Positions 24,519 to 33,099 of a stretch of 55,675 nucleotides of DNA are shown one piece after another. The stretch lies in contig WRHK01000024.1 of assembly GCA_009783295.1 (NCBI GenBank), positions 1 through 55,675 on the forward strand, given 5' to 3'. Made by a program: the position numbers and the translations under genes. Each line of letters begins with the position of its first letter. The first letter of the stretch is position 1. The DNA comes from Promicromonosporaceae bacterium. GTDB taxonomy: Bacteria > Actinomycetota > Actinomycetes > Actinomycetales > Cellulomonadaceae. The notes below the pieces were generated by a model. That model did not search any database and had not been told where the DNA came from. It saw only the letters and a program-made list of their open reading frames with translations.

Positions 24519-25955
24519 CTACCGACCAACGACGGCCGGACTGCTCGCCTCGCGCGGCCGCGCATACTCCGCCGACCCGCGCCCCTGCCCCCGCACCGAC
24601 CGCCGCTCCGGCCGCCGCGCCGCAAGTTCGCCGACGATCGCCCCAAAGTCCTGCCGCCCTTTCACTTCATCCCCCGACACGATCACCTTGGGCTTGGCCC
24701 ACGCCGCGTCGTCGAAGTCGTTGACCATCCTGAGCACCTCGGGATGCGTCTCTTTGTTGAGCGGCTCGAACCGCCGCACCGCGTGCCGCACGCCCCCGAG
24801 CGCCACGCCCTCGAGCTGGTAGTCGTGCGCGACGAAGTACCGCCCGTCGGCGATCCCCTGGTGGATCGCATCGCCGAGCCGCGAGTCCGTCATCGCGAAA
24901 AGGCTGGCGAGCCACTCGAGCTGGTCGACGGTGACCGGCTCGCCCGCCTCCACTGCGTCCGACAGCCCGAGCAGCGCGGCGTTCCCGTCCGCGACGATGG
25001 ATGCGCCGCCCCCGCAAGTCCCCGCCACGTCCTTGGTGAGCGCACCGAGGAGCCGGGCGTACCGCTCGGCCCGGCGCCGGGACCCGTTGGCGAGGTCGGC
25101 CTCCCCCGCACTGATCGCGAGCGTGCGGGCCAGCGCCGACTCGAGCCGTTGCGTCCGTGCGATGGCGACGACCGCGTCCGCTGACGGCACCATCGCGTTG
25201 AGCCGCACGACCACGTTGTGCTGCGCGGCGATCGCCCCGGCAACACCGAAGGCCCCTGTGCGGACCAGTGCAGTGTCGGTGGGCCGGTACCCGAGGCGAT
25301 CAGCGGCAGCGACGTCGTCCGGCGTCCACGACTCTCCCCACTTGGCGCACAGGAGTGCCGACGTCACGGGGCTGAGGATGACCTGGTTCGCCCGGTCGGC
25401 CCACAGGTGGGCGTTCGGGCCCAGGGTGCGCCATCCGGGCGTCCTCAGGTACCGCACGTCGAGCGCGAGGAGGGCGTTGGTGAGCTGCCCGACGTCGTAC
25501 ATCACGACGCGCGCCTGCGCGATGTCGACAAGGTCGGGGAACCGCGGGAGCTCACGCTCCCTTCCTGTCACGGCGGCGACGGCTGCCATGCGCCACCACT
25601 CGGCCAGGGGAAGGTCCTGCACGGTCGCGAGCTCGTCCATCGTCGCGCGACGCCCGTCGGGGAGCTGCCCCACGTCGGGAACGCGCGTCCGCAACCACCG
25701 GGCGACACGCAGCGGCGCCTCCCACCCGGTCATCGCACCGGGCGGGATGACGGTCTCGGCGGCGCGGGCCAGGTAGTCCACGATCTCGGCGCGGTACCGA
25801 AGGATCCGCTCGACTGCGGCGCGGCGCTCCGCCGGCGTGGTGATGTCCTTGCCGTTGGTGAACCCGCTGCCCTTGCCGAGGTAGAGGGAGATCCGCTGGG
25901 CCTTCAGGAGCTCGGTCATCGTGTGCCGCAGCGAGGCGGCGACCTGCCCGTACAT
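24519..25955 (-). CDS. conserved hypothetical protein of the mobile element
   Basis: 478 residues from ATG 25955. Largely helical, Ala-rich, no signal peptide or membrane helix; no recognised family. The N-terminal part (MYGQVAASLRHTMTELLKAQ) and a middle with many Trp (GWRTLGPNAHLWADRANQV) suggest a soluble scaffold-like protein. The last ~30 residues are basic. The start codon overlaps the stop of the upstream 25955-26290 gene by one base, so the two are a unit. Confidence 0.6.
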   Translation of the reverse strand: MYGQVAASLRHTMTELLKAQRISLYLGKGSGFTNGKDITTPAERRAAVERILRYRAEIVDYLARAAETVIPPGAMTGWEAPLRVARWLRTRVPDVGQLPDGRRATMDELATVQDLPLAEWWRMAAVAAVTGRERELPRFPDLVDIAQARVVMYDVGQLTNALLALDVRYLRTPGWRTLGPNAHLWADRANQVILSPVTSALLCAKWGESWTPDDVAAADRLGYRPTDTALVRTGAFGVAGAIAAQHNVVVRLNAMVPSADAVVAIARTQRLESALARTLAISAGEADLANGSRRRAERYARLLGALTKDVAGTCGGGASIVADGNAALLGLSDAVEAGEPVTVDQLEWLASLFAMTDSRLGDAIHQGIADGRYFVAHDYQLEGVALGGVRHAVRRFEPLNKETHPEVLRMVNDFDDAAWAKPKVIVSGDEVKGRQDFGAIVGELAARRPERRSVRGQGRGSAEYARPREASSPAVVGR

Positions 25956-26290
25956 CAGTCGCGACCACGGTCGTATGCGGCTCGGCGCTCCGAGAGCGCC
26001 CACGCGGCGTCCAGCGCCTCACGCACAAGCCCGAACGCTGCGCGGTCTCGTCCGACGCCGAGGGCGCCGATGGCGGTCCGCGCGGCCGAGTAGAGCGACA
26101 TGGCGTCGTCGGCGGCGGGCCACATCGCCACGGGAAGGTCGCGCGGGTCGCTCAGCGCGTCGAGTTCCGCAAGCACGAGCCAGAAGTCGGCGACGGACAC
26201 GGCCGGCTCCACCTGGGCCAGCGCCCACAGGTTCGATCTGGCCTCGGCCAGCAGGAGGCCGTCGCGCTCGGTCCAGGAGTTCTCGTCCAT
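25955..26290 (-). CDS. small hypothetical protein
   Basis: 111 residues, acidic and helical, no known domain. AGGAGA lies six bases before ATG 26290, a clear ribosome site. The stop overlaps the start of the 478-residue gene downstream (TGATG), so the products probably act together. Confidence 0.65.
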   Translation of the reverse strand: MDENSWTERDGLLLAEARSNLWALAQVEPAVSVADFWLVLAELDALSDPRDLPVAMWPAADDAMSLYSAARTAIGALGVGRDRAAFGLVREALDAAWALSERRAAYDRGRD

Positions 26291-26366
26291 GGTGATCTCC
26301 TTCGAGGCAGCCGACGGCGCGGCGCGGTCGGTCCGCCGTCAGGTGCGACTGCGGCACCGCTGCGCG

Positions 26367-26702
26367 TCACGCACTGCGTCCGACGACGACGCGGCGCACC
26401 TTGCGAACCGCCCACACGATCGGGGCGCGCAGCCCGACGGAGACGAACTTGAGGCAGTTGACCACCGCCCAGGCGAAGACGGCCCACCACCAGTTGGAGC
26501 CGCCCGCAGCGAGGCGATCCTCCGCACAATGCCCGAGCGCGAAGTACCCAGGCACAAGGACCGCGGAGATCGGAAAACCCCAGAGCGCGCCACGGTCGGT
26601 GTAGATCCAGCGGACAAGCCAGTTCGTCGGCATCCACGCCTGGCAAAACCCGAGGACCGCGGCAGCGGCGCCGCGGCCGAGGCGGAAGACCACGCTGATC
26701 AC
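26367..26702 (-). CDS. small membrane protein
   Basis: 111 residues from GTG 26702 with two to three hydrophobic segments (about 3-20, 40-58, 70-95) and a basic C-terminus (RKVRRVVVGR). Phe/Trp-rich (NWWWAVFAWAVVNCLKF). No family recognised. Same strand as the two genes to its left, separated by 76 bp. Confidence 0.5.
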   Translation of the reverse strand: MISVVFRLGRGAAAAVLGFCQAWMPTNWLVRWIYTDRGALWGFPISAVLVPGYFALGHCAEDRLAAGGSNWWWAVFAWAVVNCLKFVSVGLRAPIVWAVRKVRRVVVGRSA

Positions 26703-26835
26703 CCCATCTCGTCATCGACGACGTACGTCGCCGACAACCTGACCGTGACGGTGGTACCGGGTGGCCCGCCCGTCACAGGGACGATCCTGTGGACGGCGAG
26801 CGGAATGAGGCTCGCTGCGGTGGGAGTCTGTCCCC

Positions 26836-27444
26836 ATGCCGGTTGACCTGCTCGTCATCGACGATGACCTCAGAGGCGCAGCACCTGCCATTTTCGGCGG
26901 TCGCCCGCCGGTACTTGACGCCGACGGATTCGCCTGGCCACGCTGCGCGACCTGCGCCGGACCACTGCAGTACCAGGGCCGGGTGCCGCACCCCATCGAC
27001 GCTGGCAAGGACATCCTCTTCTTCCAGTGCGCCAACGATCCCGGCATGTGCGACGAGTGGGACCAGAAGGCCGGGGGGAACGCCGCCATCGTCGTGGCGG
27101 CCGGAGCCGAGTCGTACGCCGTGCCGCCGGCGGAGGGGATCACCAGCCTGCACGGACACTGGAGCGGCCACGTCGTGGCCGCCGACGCGGACACCTACGA
27201 CCAGGCCCGCGCGGACTCGCGAGGAGACGGGCTCGCCGTCCTCGGCTGCTTGGGAGGCGAGCCCGGCTGGATCCAGGACGACGAGACCCCCACGTGCAGC
27301 GCGTGCGGGCAGCCGATGATCCTGGCCGCGCAGCTCGAAGAGTCAGCCGACCGCAACTCGTTCAACTTCGGCGGCGCCGGGTGCGGCTACATCTTCGCGT
27401 GCACATGCCCAGGTGGGACCGCCTCGTTCCTCTGGCAGTGCTGA
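26836..27444 (+). CDS. DUF1963-like cytosolic protein with zinc-ribbon Cys pairs
   Basis: 202 residues. Cys pairs in RCATCAGPL (about 36-44) and TCSACGQPM (near 155), and a C-terminal GCGYIFACTCPGGTASFLWQC, fit the YwqG/DUF1963 type of fold in which two halves resemble each other. No signal peptide. GGGAG lies nine bases before the ATG. Function unknown; such genes are frequent solitary cargo. Confidence 0.6.
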   Translation: MPVDLLVIDDDLRGAAPAIFGGRPPVLDADGFAWPRCATCAGPLQYQGRVPHPIDAGKDILFFQCANDPGMCDEWDQKAGGNAAIVVAAGAESYAVPPAEGITSLHGHWSGHVVAADADTYDQARADSRGDGLAVLGCLGGEPGWIQDDETPTCSACGQPMILAAQLEESADRNSFNFGGAGCGYIFACTCPGGTASFLWQC

Positions 27445-27477
27445 GTCCCGGCCAGACCTCCATCGGTGTCGACGACG

Positions 27478-27494
27478 TGCACTGACGCAGTGCA
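27478..27494. terminator. hairpin TGCACTG-ACG-CAGTGCA
   Basis: Perfect 7-bp stem with a three-base loop, 34 bp after the previous stop codon and 32 bp before the -10 box of the next gene. No T-tract. It may be a terminator or an operator. Confidence 0.4.
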
Positions 27495-27525
27495 ATGCAT
27501 CCCCGCCTCAAGGTGACCTGGGCGC

Positions 27526-27531
27526 TACGGT
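27526..27531 (+). promoter_or_regulatory. leaderless -10 box
   Basis: TACGGT, seven bases before ATG 27539; identical in word and spacing to the box of the NaeI-type gene. Confidence 0.5.
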
Positions 27532-27538
27532 TCCCGCC

Positions 27539-28168
27539 ATGGCGAAGCGGTGGCGACCACCAACCTGGGCGCTCCTGGCGGCAGGGGTCATCGCGTGGCT
27601 CGCCGCGTTCTCGGGCTGGATCGCGTCGTCGCTCGCAAGCCAGCATGCGCTCCCTCAGACCGTGGGCTGGCTCGTATGGCCCCGCGGCGCGGGCGTGTAC
27701 GTCCGAGCCGCCGGGACCTGTGTCGGTCTCGCGCTGCTGGTCTGGCTCAGCGTCCGCCTCTCCCGGCGTCTCTGGGTCACCTCGCTGGTCGTCATCGCAG
27801 GCTTGGTCGTCGCGGTGGGTGCACCTCAGGCGCCGTACCCCGGCCCACGTGCCCTGTTCGACTCGATGCGGCCCCAGCTCGATGCGATCACGACCCTCCC
27901 CGACGTCGCCGGTCCGGTGTCGCCCCGGCATGACGTTCCGCTACCCCGCGGCCTGTCGGCCGTCGCCGTGTTCGGCTACGTGTCCTCTGACGGAGTCGGC
28001 GGCGTCTTCGTTCCGCAGTGGGCGGCGCTGGTCGACGACGCCGGAGGGTTCTGGTTCACTCCCGGCACGTCGCCGGACGGTCGGGACATGTGGGGCATGA
28101 CCTGCACGGACCCGACGCGGCTCGACGGCGACTGGTGGACGTGCGGAATGAAGCTGACGGCCGAGTGA
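27539..28168 (+). CDS. membrane protein of unknown function
   Basis: 209 residues from ATG 27539, which is decided by the TACGGT box seven bases upstream. Three hydrophobic helices in the first 105 residues (about 10-30, 55-72, 80-98), then an outer domain with several Trp and two Cys (GMTCTDPTRLDGDWWTCGM). The Cys pair may form a disulfide. It is convergent with the relaxase gene; the stops are 34 bp apart. Confidence 0.6.
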   Translation: MAKRWRPPTWALLAAGVIAWLAAFSGWIASSLASQHALPQTVGWLVWPRGAGVYVRAAGTCVGLALLVWLSVRLSRRLWVTSLVVIAGLVVAVGAPQAPYPGPRALFDSMRPQLDAITTLPDVAGPVSPRHDVPLPRGLSAVAVFGYVSSDGVGGVFVPQWAALVDDAGGFWFTPGTSPDGRDMWGMTCTDPTRLDGDWWTCGMKLTAE

Positions 28169-28202
28169 ACGCAGCGAGTTCGCGCCTGGGTGCGGCCGCC
28201 TC

Positions 28203-31200
28203 TTAGCGTCCAAGACCGGCGTTCCGAAGGTGGGTCGGCGGCGAGGTCGTCGCCGTCGAGAGAGTCCGCGCGTCGCGGAGTGCGAGTCGCGCAGACTCGG
28301 CATCGCGCCGCTGCGCGGCGTCGAGCCCGTCGGGCCCGAGCGGGTCACGGCACGTGATCCCGTACCGGTCCCGGTAGGCCGCGACCGCACGAATGCGCCG
28401 CATCCACCTCTCCCGCTCCACCACGCCGGGAGGCATCTGGCCGATCCGCCGCACCCATGGAGCCCTCGCTCGCGCAGCCTCATCAGCAAGTGCGGTGGCA
28501 CGCGCCTCGATGAGGTCGCGCCGAGCATCGAGTGCGGCGCGGACGTCGGCCGGGACGACGCACAGGACTTCCGGCACGAGGCCCGCGATCAACCCATCCT
28601 CGACCGAGCTCCTCGGTTCGCGTGCCACGCGCGCGACGCGGCTGGAGAGAACGGCGCCGACATCGTCTGCACCTAGCAGGCTCTGCCAGCCGACCACGCG
28701 CGGCAGCAGCTCCTCAGCCCCGAACCCGAACGCTTCCGCACGCCGCAGTTCCGCGACCAGCGCACCGAACGATCGTCCGCCGACGACGTCGTCTACCTCG
28801 GAGGGTGTGAGCCGCGCATGTACCGTCAGCACCTCCCGCGCCAGGCCAGCCCACCGCTCGCGGAGAACCTCGGTCGCGATGGCGTCGTACTCGTCGGCGA
28901 GCTGTGCGATGCCACCCCACTTCTCCTGCTCGGCGCGCATCGTCTCGTGCGCCGAGAGCTCACGACCGGAGTGGTGCAGGACGCCGTAGAGCACCGACGC
29001 GGCCGTCGCGTCACCGGGCCGCGGCGGGGCGTGCGACTCGTCCGGCTTGTCGAGCGCCACGTATGCGACGTTCTCGTGCCGTCCGCGGGTCATCGCGACG
29101 TAGAGGTTCGCGCGGGTGGTGGATCCGCCCACGACGACGTGCGAGGTGTCCACGGTGACGCCCTGGGCGCGGTGCGCGGTCACCGCGTAACCGAGGTCGA
29201 CGTGCTCGGCGACGTACCAGGCGGGGAGGGTCGCGACACCGCCGTGCCGGCCGCGCCGGCTTACCTCGAGCGACCCGTCCCGGTGCACCCGGTCGACCTG
29301 CCACCGGTCGCCGTTGCGGACCCAGGCGCCGCGGTCGGTGCGCAGGCGCCGATCGTTGAGGCGGGTGATGACGAGATCCCCGGCCGAGACGCGCAGGTCG
29401 TCGGCCAGGGTGGCCTCACGCCCGGCCTGTGTCTCACCGTCGACGATCCGCTCCGCGCGGGCGCGCTGGTTGAGCAGCCGGACCGACACTGCCGAGTCGG
29501 TGACGAGGATGCTCGCCTTGCCTGCGGCCAGGTCGGACCGCCATGCCTCGTAGGCGGTGTCGACCATCTCCTCCGTGGTGCCCTGCCGCAAGCGGCCGTG
29601 CCCGGCGTAGGCGTCGATCGCCTCGACGTCGCCCCGTCGGACAGCGAGGGAAGCCTCCCGCTCCCAGTCGTTGACGAACCGGTGCACGTCGGTCAGTTCG
29701 GCGACGGCGTCGCCACGCTCCTGGACGAGCAGGGAGAACGCTCCCCCGGCGTCGACGGACTGGAGCTGTGCCCAGTCGCCGACGAGGAGGACCTTGCCCC
29801 CGGCCCGCCGCGCCTCGGCGGCGATCAGGTCGAGGTCACCCGTCCGGGCGAGTGACGCCTCGTCGACGATGACGAGCTGGCCGCGCCGGATCGCCGTCCG
29901 TCCGGCGGCAAGTTCGTAGAGCGACTTGGTGGTCGTCTCGCAGCCGACGCCGAGGTCCGTGCCGAGTACGCCCGCCGCGACCGCCGACGGCGCGAGCCCG
30001 ATGACGGAACCCTCGCCATGCTCGGCGGTCCACGCGAGCAGCAGAGCACGCATCGCCGTCGTCTTGCCTGTCCCAGCAGGACCGACCAGGACGTCGATCA
30101 CTCGCCCCGACGTCGCGACGGACCGGACCGCTGTCACCTGTTCCGCGCTGAGTGGGCCCTCGATGTCGGAGGCAACGGCCCGGTCGACGGCGGACGCCGC
30201 AACCGAAGGCCCATCAAGGGCCGCAGCGCCGTCGAGCAGGCGGGCCTCGGCGCGCAGGAGGTGCTCCGACGTGAAGTACGCCGCATGACGAGAACGGAAC
30301 GCGCTCGACCCGTCGTGGCGCTGCAGCGCGCTGGGGGTTGGCACAAGGTCGTCCGGCGTGAGGCAGATCGACTGTCGGGCGGCCTCCGCGACGACGCGCC
30401 CCACGGCAATCTCGCGGGAGGCCGCCGTGTCGAACCGCCAGCCCATCGTCTGCCGCGACGCCTCCGCCCACAGATTCCAGTAGCGCCACGTCGACCGCTT
30501 CTCCCCTACGGCCTCGACAACCCGACGGGCGACCCTGGCCACCTCGCCGTCCGGCGGGCCAGAGAGTCCGAAGGAGTTCTGCTCGCCGCGGGTCAGGAGA
30601 TCACGGACCCAACGTGCAGGATCCGCGCGAAGCAACGTGCCCGCTCGCTCCCGCCATGACTCGGACAGGTCGGCCAGCGAGTGGACGACCTTCTCCGGAC
30701 GGGTCGCAAGAGTCGCCTGGGCGCGCATCGCCACGATCTGCCGTCGCGTCGGCCGTCGGCCGTTCGTCGTCTCGAACGCGGCGATCATCTCGTCGCTGGC
30801 GACGTCGATCGCACGCGACCGGCTCGAGAACTCGGCGATCAGGTCGTCCGGCACCCCGACGACGTCCCACGACGGGTTCCGGTCAGCGCCCCGCGACCGC
30901 TGCTCCCACCCGACGCCGAAAGCACCGGTCAGCCGGTCCGCGAGCACCGCGTGATAGTGCTCTGACAGCGCGACGACGGCGTTGTGCAGCGCCCGCGAGT
31001 CCAGGGTCCGCCACTGGCCGTCGGCCACGGTGCGGACCCGGTTCGCGACGACGACGTGTGTGTGCAGGTGCGGGTCGTTGGCGCGCGAGTCGAAGTGGTC
31101 GAACGCCGTCGCGGCAACACCGCGAACGCCGACCTGTGCGACCCCGTGCACCCCGACACGCGTGGCCGCGACCTCCCGCTCCAGAAGGTCGAGCACCTCG

Positions 31201-31724
31201 GCTACCGCGGAGTGATGGGCGGCGGCGATCTGCTCCTGCAGACCGGCGTCGGCCAACGCCCACAGCGCCGACACCGACTTCGGGACCGCGAACGTCAGGT
31301 CGAACCCGGCCACCGCGGTCTGTGGGCCGCGCCTGGTCTCGGCGGCGGAGATCTCGGCGATCCTCGCGTCGAACGCGGCAGCGGGCAGGGAGCGATCGAG
31401 CTTCGCGACCCGCGCGGCGATACGCTCCTCGAGCGTCGCGTAGCGCTGGTACGGCCGACCGAGGGGCTCTCCAGTCACAGGGTCGAGGGCCTTGCCGAGC
31501 AGGGTCTGGAGCTGCTCTGGCGTCACCGTCATCCCTGCGCGCAGCTCACCGTTCCCGAACTCGGCGACACCGCTGCCCATCCAGGTCCCGGGCGGCGTGC
31601 CCTTCTCGGTGTAGTACCGCGTCAGGGCGAAGAGCCGGTCCGCGTTGCCATCTCCGACGACGACGGTGCGTAGCAGGTAGGCGTAGCCGTCGCCGGCCGA
31701 CATGACACGCATCGAGACCGTCAC
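28203..31724 (-). CDS. MobF-family conjugative relaxase-helicase (TraA/TrwC-like)
   Basis: 1173 residues from GTG 31724, set by GGAGGT six bases upstream. The relaxase domain opens with GDGYAYLLRTVVVG (candidate catalytic Tyr 14 or 16) and YYTEKGTPPGTWMGSG; the metal-binding three-His cluster lies in FDHFDSRANDPHLHTHVVVA (near 200-220). The SF1 helicase half has VLVGPAGTGKTTAMRALL (near 546), LVIVDEASL, LLVGDWAQLQSVDAGGAF and GYAVTAHRAQGVTVD. It nicks oriT, binds the 5' end covalently and unwinds DNA for transfer. It is transcribed away from the other conjugation genes, which lie 14-22 kb to the right. No oriT motif is certain. Confidence 0.93.
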   Translation of the reverse strand: MTVSMRVMSAGDGYAYLLRTVVVGDGNADRLFALTRYYTEKGTPPGTWMGSGVAEFGNGELRAGMTVTPEQLQTLLGKALDPVTGEPLGRPYQRYATLEERIAARVAKLDRSLPAAAFDARIAEISAAETRRGPQTAVAGFDLTFAVPKSVSALWALADAGLQEQIAAAHHSAVAEVLDLLEREVAATRVGVHGVAQVGVRGVAATAFDHFDSRANDPHLHTHVVVANRVRTVADGQWRTLDSRALHNAVVALSEHYHAVLADRLTGAFGVGWEQRSRGADRNPSWDVVGVPDDLIAEFSSRSRAIDVASDEMIAAFETTNGRRPTRRQIVAMRAQATLATRPEKVVHSLADLSESWRERAGTLLRADPARWVRDLLTRGEQNSFGLSGPPDGEVARVARRVVEAVGEKRSTWRYWNLWAEASRQTMGWRFDTAASREIAVGRVVAEAARQSICLTPDDLVPTPSALQRHDGSSAFRSRHAAYFTSEHLLRAEARLLDGAAALDGPSVAASAVDRAVASDIEGPLSAEQVTAVRSVATSGRVIDVLVGPAGTGKTTAMRALLLAWTAEHGEGSVIGLAPSAVAAGVLGTDLGVGCETTTKSLYELAAGRTAIRRGQLVIVDEASLARTGDLDLIAAEARRAGGKVLLVGDWAQLQSVDAGGAFSLLVQERGDAVAELTDVHRFVNDWEREASLAVRRGDVEAIDAYAGHGRLRQGTTEEMVDTAYEAWRSDLAAGKASILVTDSAVSVRLLNQRARAERIVDGETQAGREATLADDLRVSAGDLVITRLNDRRLRTDRGAWVRNGDRWQVDRVHRDGSLEVSRRGRHGGVATLPAWYVAEHVDLGYAVTAHRAQGVTVDTSHVVVGGSTTRANLYVAMTRGRHENVAYVALDKPDESHAPPRPGDATAASVLYGVLHHSGRELSAHETMRAEQEKWGGIAQLADEYDAIATEVLRERWAGLAREVLTVHARLTPSEVDDVVGGRSFGALVAELRRAEAFGFGAEELLPRVVGWQSLLGADDVGAVLSSRVARVAREPRSSVEDGLIAGLVPEVLCVVPADVRAALDARRDLIEARATALADEAARARAPWVRRIGQMPPGVVERERWMRRIRAVAAYRDRYGITCRDPLGPDGLDAAQRRDAESARLALRDARTLSTATTSPPTHLRNAGLGR

Positions 31725-31729
31725 GCTCA

Positions 31730-31748
31730 CACCTCCGACTTGGAGGTG
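31730..31748 (-). promoter_or_regulatory. hairpin that masks the relaxase Shine-Dalgarno
   Basis: On the relaxase mRNA, CACCTCC (31748-31742) pairs perfectly with GGAGGTG (31736-31730) across the loop AAGTC. The second arm contains the GGAGGT ribosome site of the GTG at 31724, so the site is fully double-stranded when the hairpin forms. Confidence 0.6.
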
Positions 31749-31941
31749 CGAGCAGCAGCCGCCCAGTCCTCGCTTGCGCTGTCGCGAAGTCCTGCCCGCG
31801 TCCAGTCGACTCCGGTAACGCAGCCGCCTCAGAACGCCTTCGATCAGGTGGCGCCAACCCACCCCTGTCACCACACGCCATGCATCCGGTAACTGACGAT
31901 GGGGCACGCAATCACGTCGAACCAGCAAGGGCGGTGGCCTC
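31749..31941. other. relaxase upstream region, candidate oriT
   Basis: 193 bp between the divergent relaxase and small membrane-protein genes. TCCGGTAAC occurs twice (31811-31819 and 31885-31893). It also holds CCATGCAT (31879-31886) and ATGGGGCAC (31899-31907), words found in the repeats at 5150 and 5349. Position next to the relaxase suggests oriT; no nick site is recognisable. Confidence 0.3.
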
Positions 31942-32313
31942 ATGGACGAGCTCATCAAGAAGATCGCGGCGCTGGGAGTCCCAGGGATCATCCTCATCAT
32001 CGCGGTCCAGGTGAGTGGGTTCGCTGGTGCGGCAGCACTCACCACGGCACTGGCTGCGCTCGGGGGCCCTGTGGGCATGGTTGGCGGGATCGCGATGCTC
32101 GGAGTCATCGGGCTGATCGCCCACGGGCTCAGCTCCTACGGCTACGAGAAGATCCTCAAGGCATCGATCGACGCCGAGGCCCATAAGGCCTGGGCGCAAG
32201 GAAAGTCACGCGCCGACGTCGTACGCGAGATCGAGCGGCGGATCGACAAGATGGCCGTCTCGAAGGCGATGAAGCTGAAGCTCAAGGACGGCCTGCGGGC
32301 CGGCACTGTCTGA
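31942..32313 (+). CDS. small glycine/alanine-rich membrane protein
   Basis: 123 residues. Two hydrophobic, Gly/Ala-rich segments (about 13-32 and 42-62: GVPGIILIIAVQVSGFAGAA and GPVGMVGGIAMLGVIGLIA), then a charged Lys/Arg-rich cytosolic tail. I have the impression of a widespread small-protein family whose role is unknown. It stands 27 bp before the HAD-fusion gene on the same strand and probably shares its transcript. Confidence 0.6.
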   Translation: MDELIKKIAALGVPGIILIIAVQVSGFAGAAALTTALAALGGPVGMVGGIAMLGVIGLIAHGLSSYGYEKILKASIDAEAHKAWAQGKSRADVVREIERRIDKMAVSKAMKLKLKDGLRAGTV

Positions 32314-32340
32314 GCTGCGAACACGAGAAGGAGACCTTTC

Positions 32341-33099
32341 ATGGGAGGCATCGCGGTCTCGAAGGTTCGTTCGGGCTTCCTCGCCGGCCGCGGGATCCAC
32401 TACACCGGCGGCGGACTCTGCATCGCGGACAGGTACTACCTCAACCGAGACTCGATCGAACGTTACGAGGTCACCGGCGAGACCGTAAGCAAGAAGCGGT
32501 TCCCGCCGGAGACCGTCTATCTCGTGAGTCTGTGGTGGACGACCGGCGAAGTCTCCTACGCCAAGCTGAGCGCGGAGAAGCTGAGCGTGCTGAACGACGT
32601 GATGAGGGCACCGATGCAGGTGAAGCCCAAGTCGAGCGACCGCGCAGCCGACTGGGTCGTGAACGACGTGGCCGAACTGACGCCGGCTGTCCTCCGCGAG
32701 CACGGAATCTCCGTCGTCGCGACCGACATGGACAACACCATCACCGAGTTCCGCGGGAAGCGCCTGAGCCCGCGAGCGGAGTCCTGGCTCTGTGACCTCG
32801 CCGATGCGGGCATTCAGGTCATCGTCGTGTCCAACGCGAAGCACGACCGCGTTGCGCGGTTCTGCGGCCAGTACGGCCTGCCGTTCGTGCCGCGGGCCGG
32901 CAAGCCGGCCCCCGACGGACTCCTGCGGGCCATCACTACCTGCGGCGCCACGCCCTCCCAGGCCCTCATGATCGGAGACCGAGTCTCCACCGATGTAGTT
33001 GCGGGCAATCGAGCAGGGGTCCGTGTCGCCATCGTCGAGCCCGTCAGCCGCAACCCCTGGTTCCGCTTGGTGAGACGGGTCGACCGCCCAGACGCATAG
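32341..33099 (+). CDS. HAD phosphatase (YqeG-like) fused to an N-terminal domain
   Basis: 252 residues; AGGAGA lies six bases before the ATG. Residues 1-105 form an unknown domain that seems to be beta-rich (GGGLCIADRYYLNRDSIERY, VYLVSLWWTTGEVSYAKLS). From about 125 it is a YqeG-type HAD phosphatase: VVATDMDNTITEFRGK (catalytic Asp pair DMDNT), IQVIVVSNAKHDRVARFCG, FVPRAGKPAPDGLL (Lys) and LMIGDRVSTDVVAGNRAGV (acidic motif IV). The Asp-x-Asp motif and Lys are intact, so it should be active; the substrate is unknown. The fusion to the N-terminal part is unusual for this family. Confidence 0.8.
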   Translation: MGGIAVSKVRSGFLAGRGIHYTGGGLCIADRYYLNRDSIERYEVTGETVSKKRFPPETVYLVSLWWTTGEVSYAKLSAEKLSVLNDVMRAPMQVKPKSSDRAADWVVNDVAELTPAVLREHGISVVATDMDNTITEFRGKRLSPRAESWLCDLADAGIQVIVVSNAKHDRVARFCGQYGLPFVPRAGKPAPDGLLRAITTCGATPSQALMIGDRVSTDVVAGNRAGVRVAIVEPVSRNPWFRLVRRVDRPDA

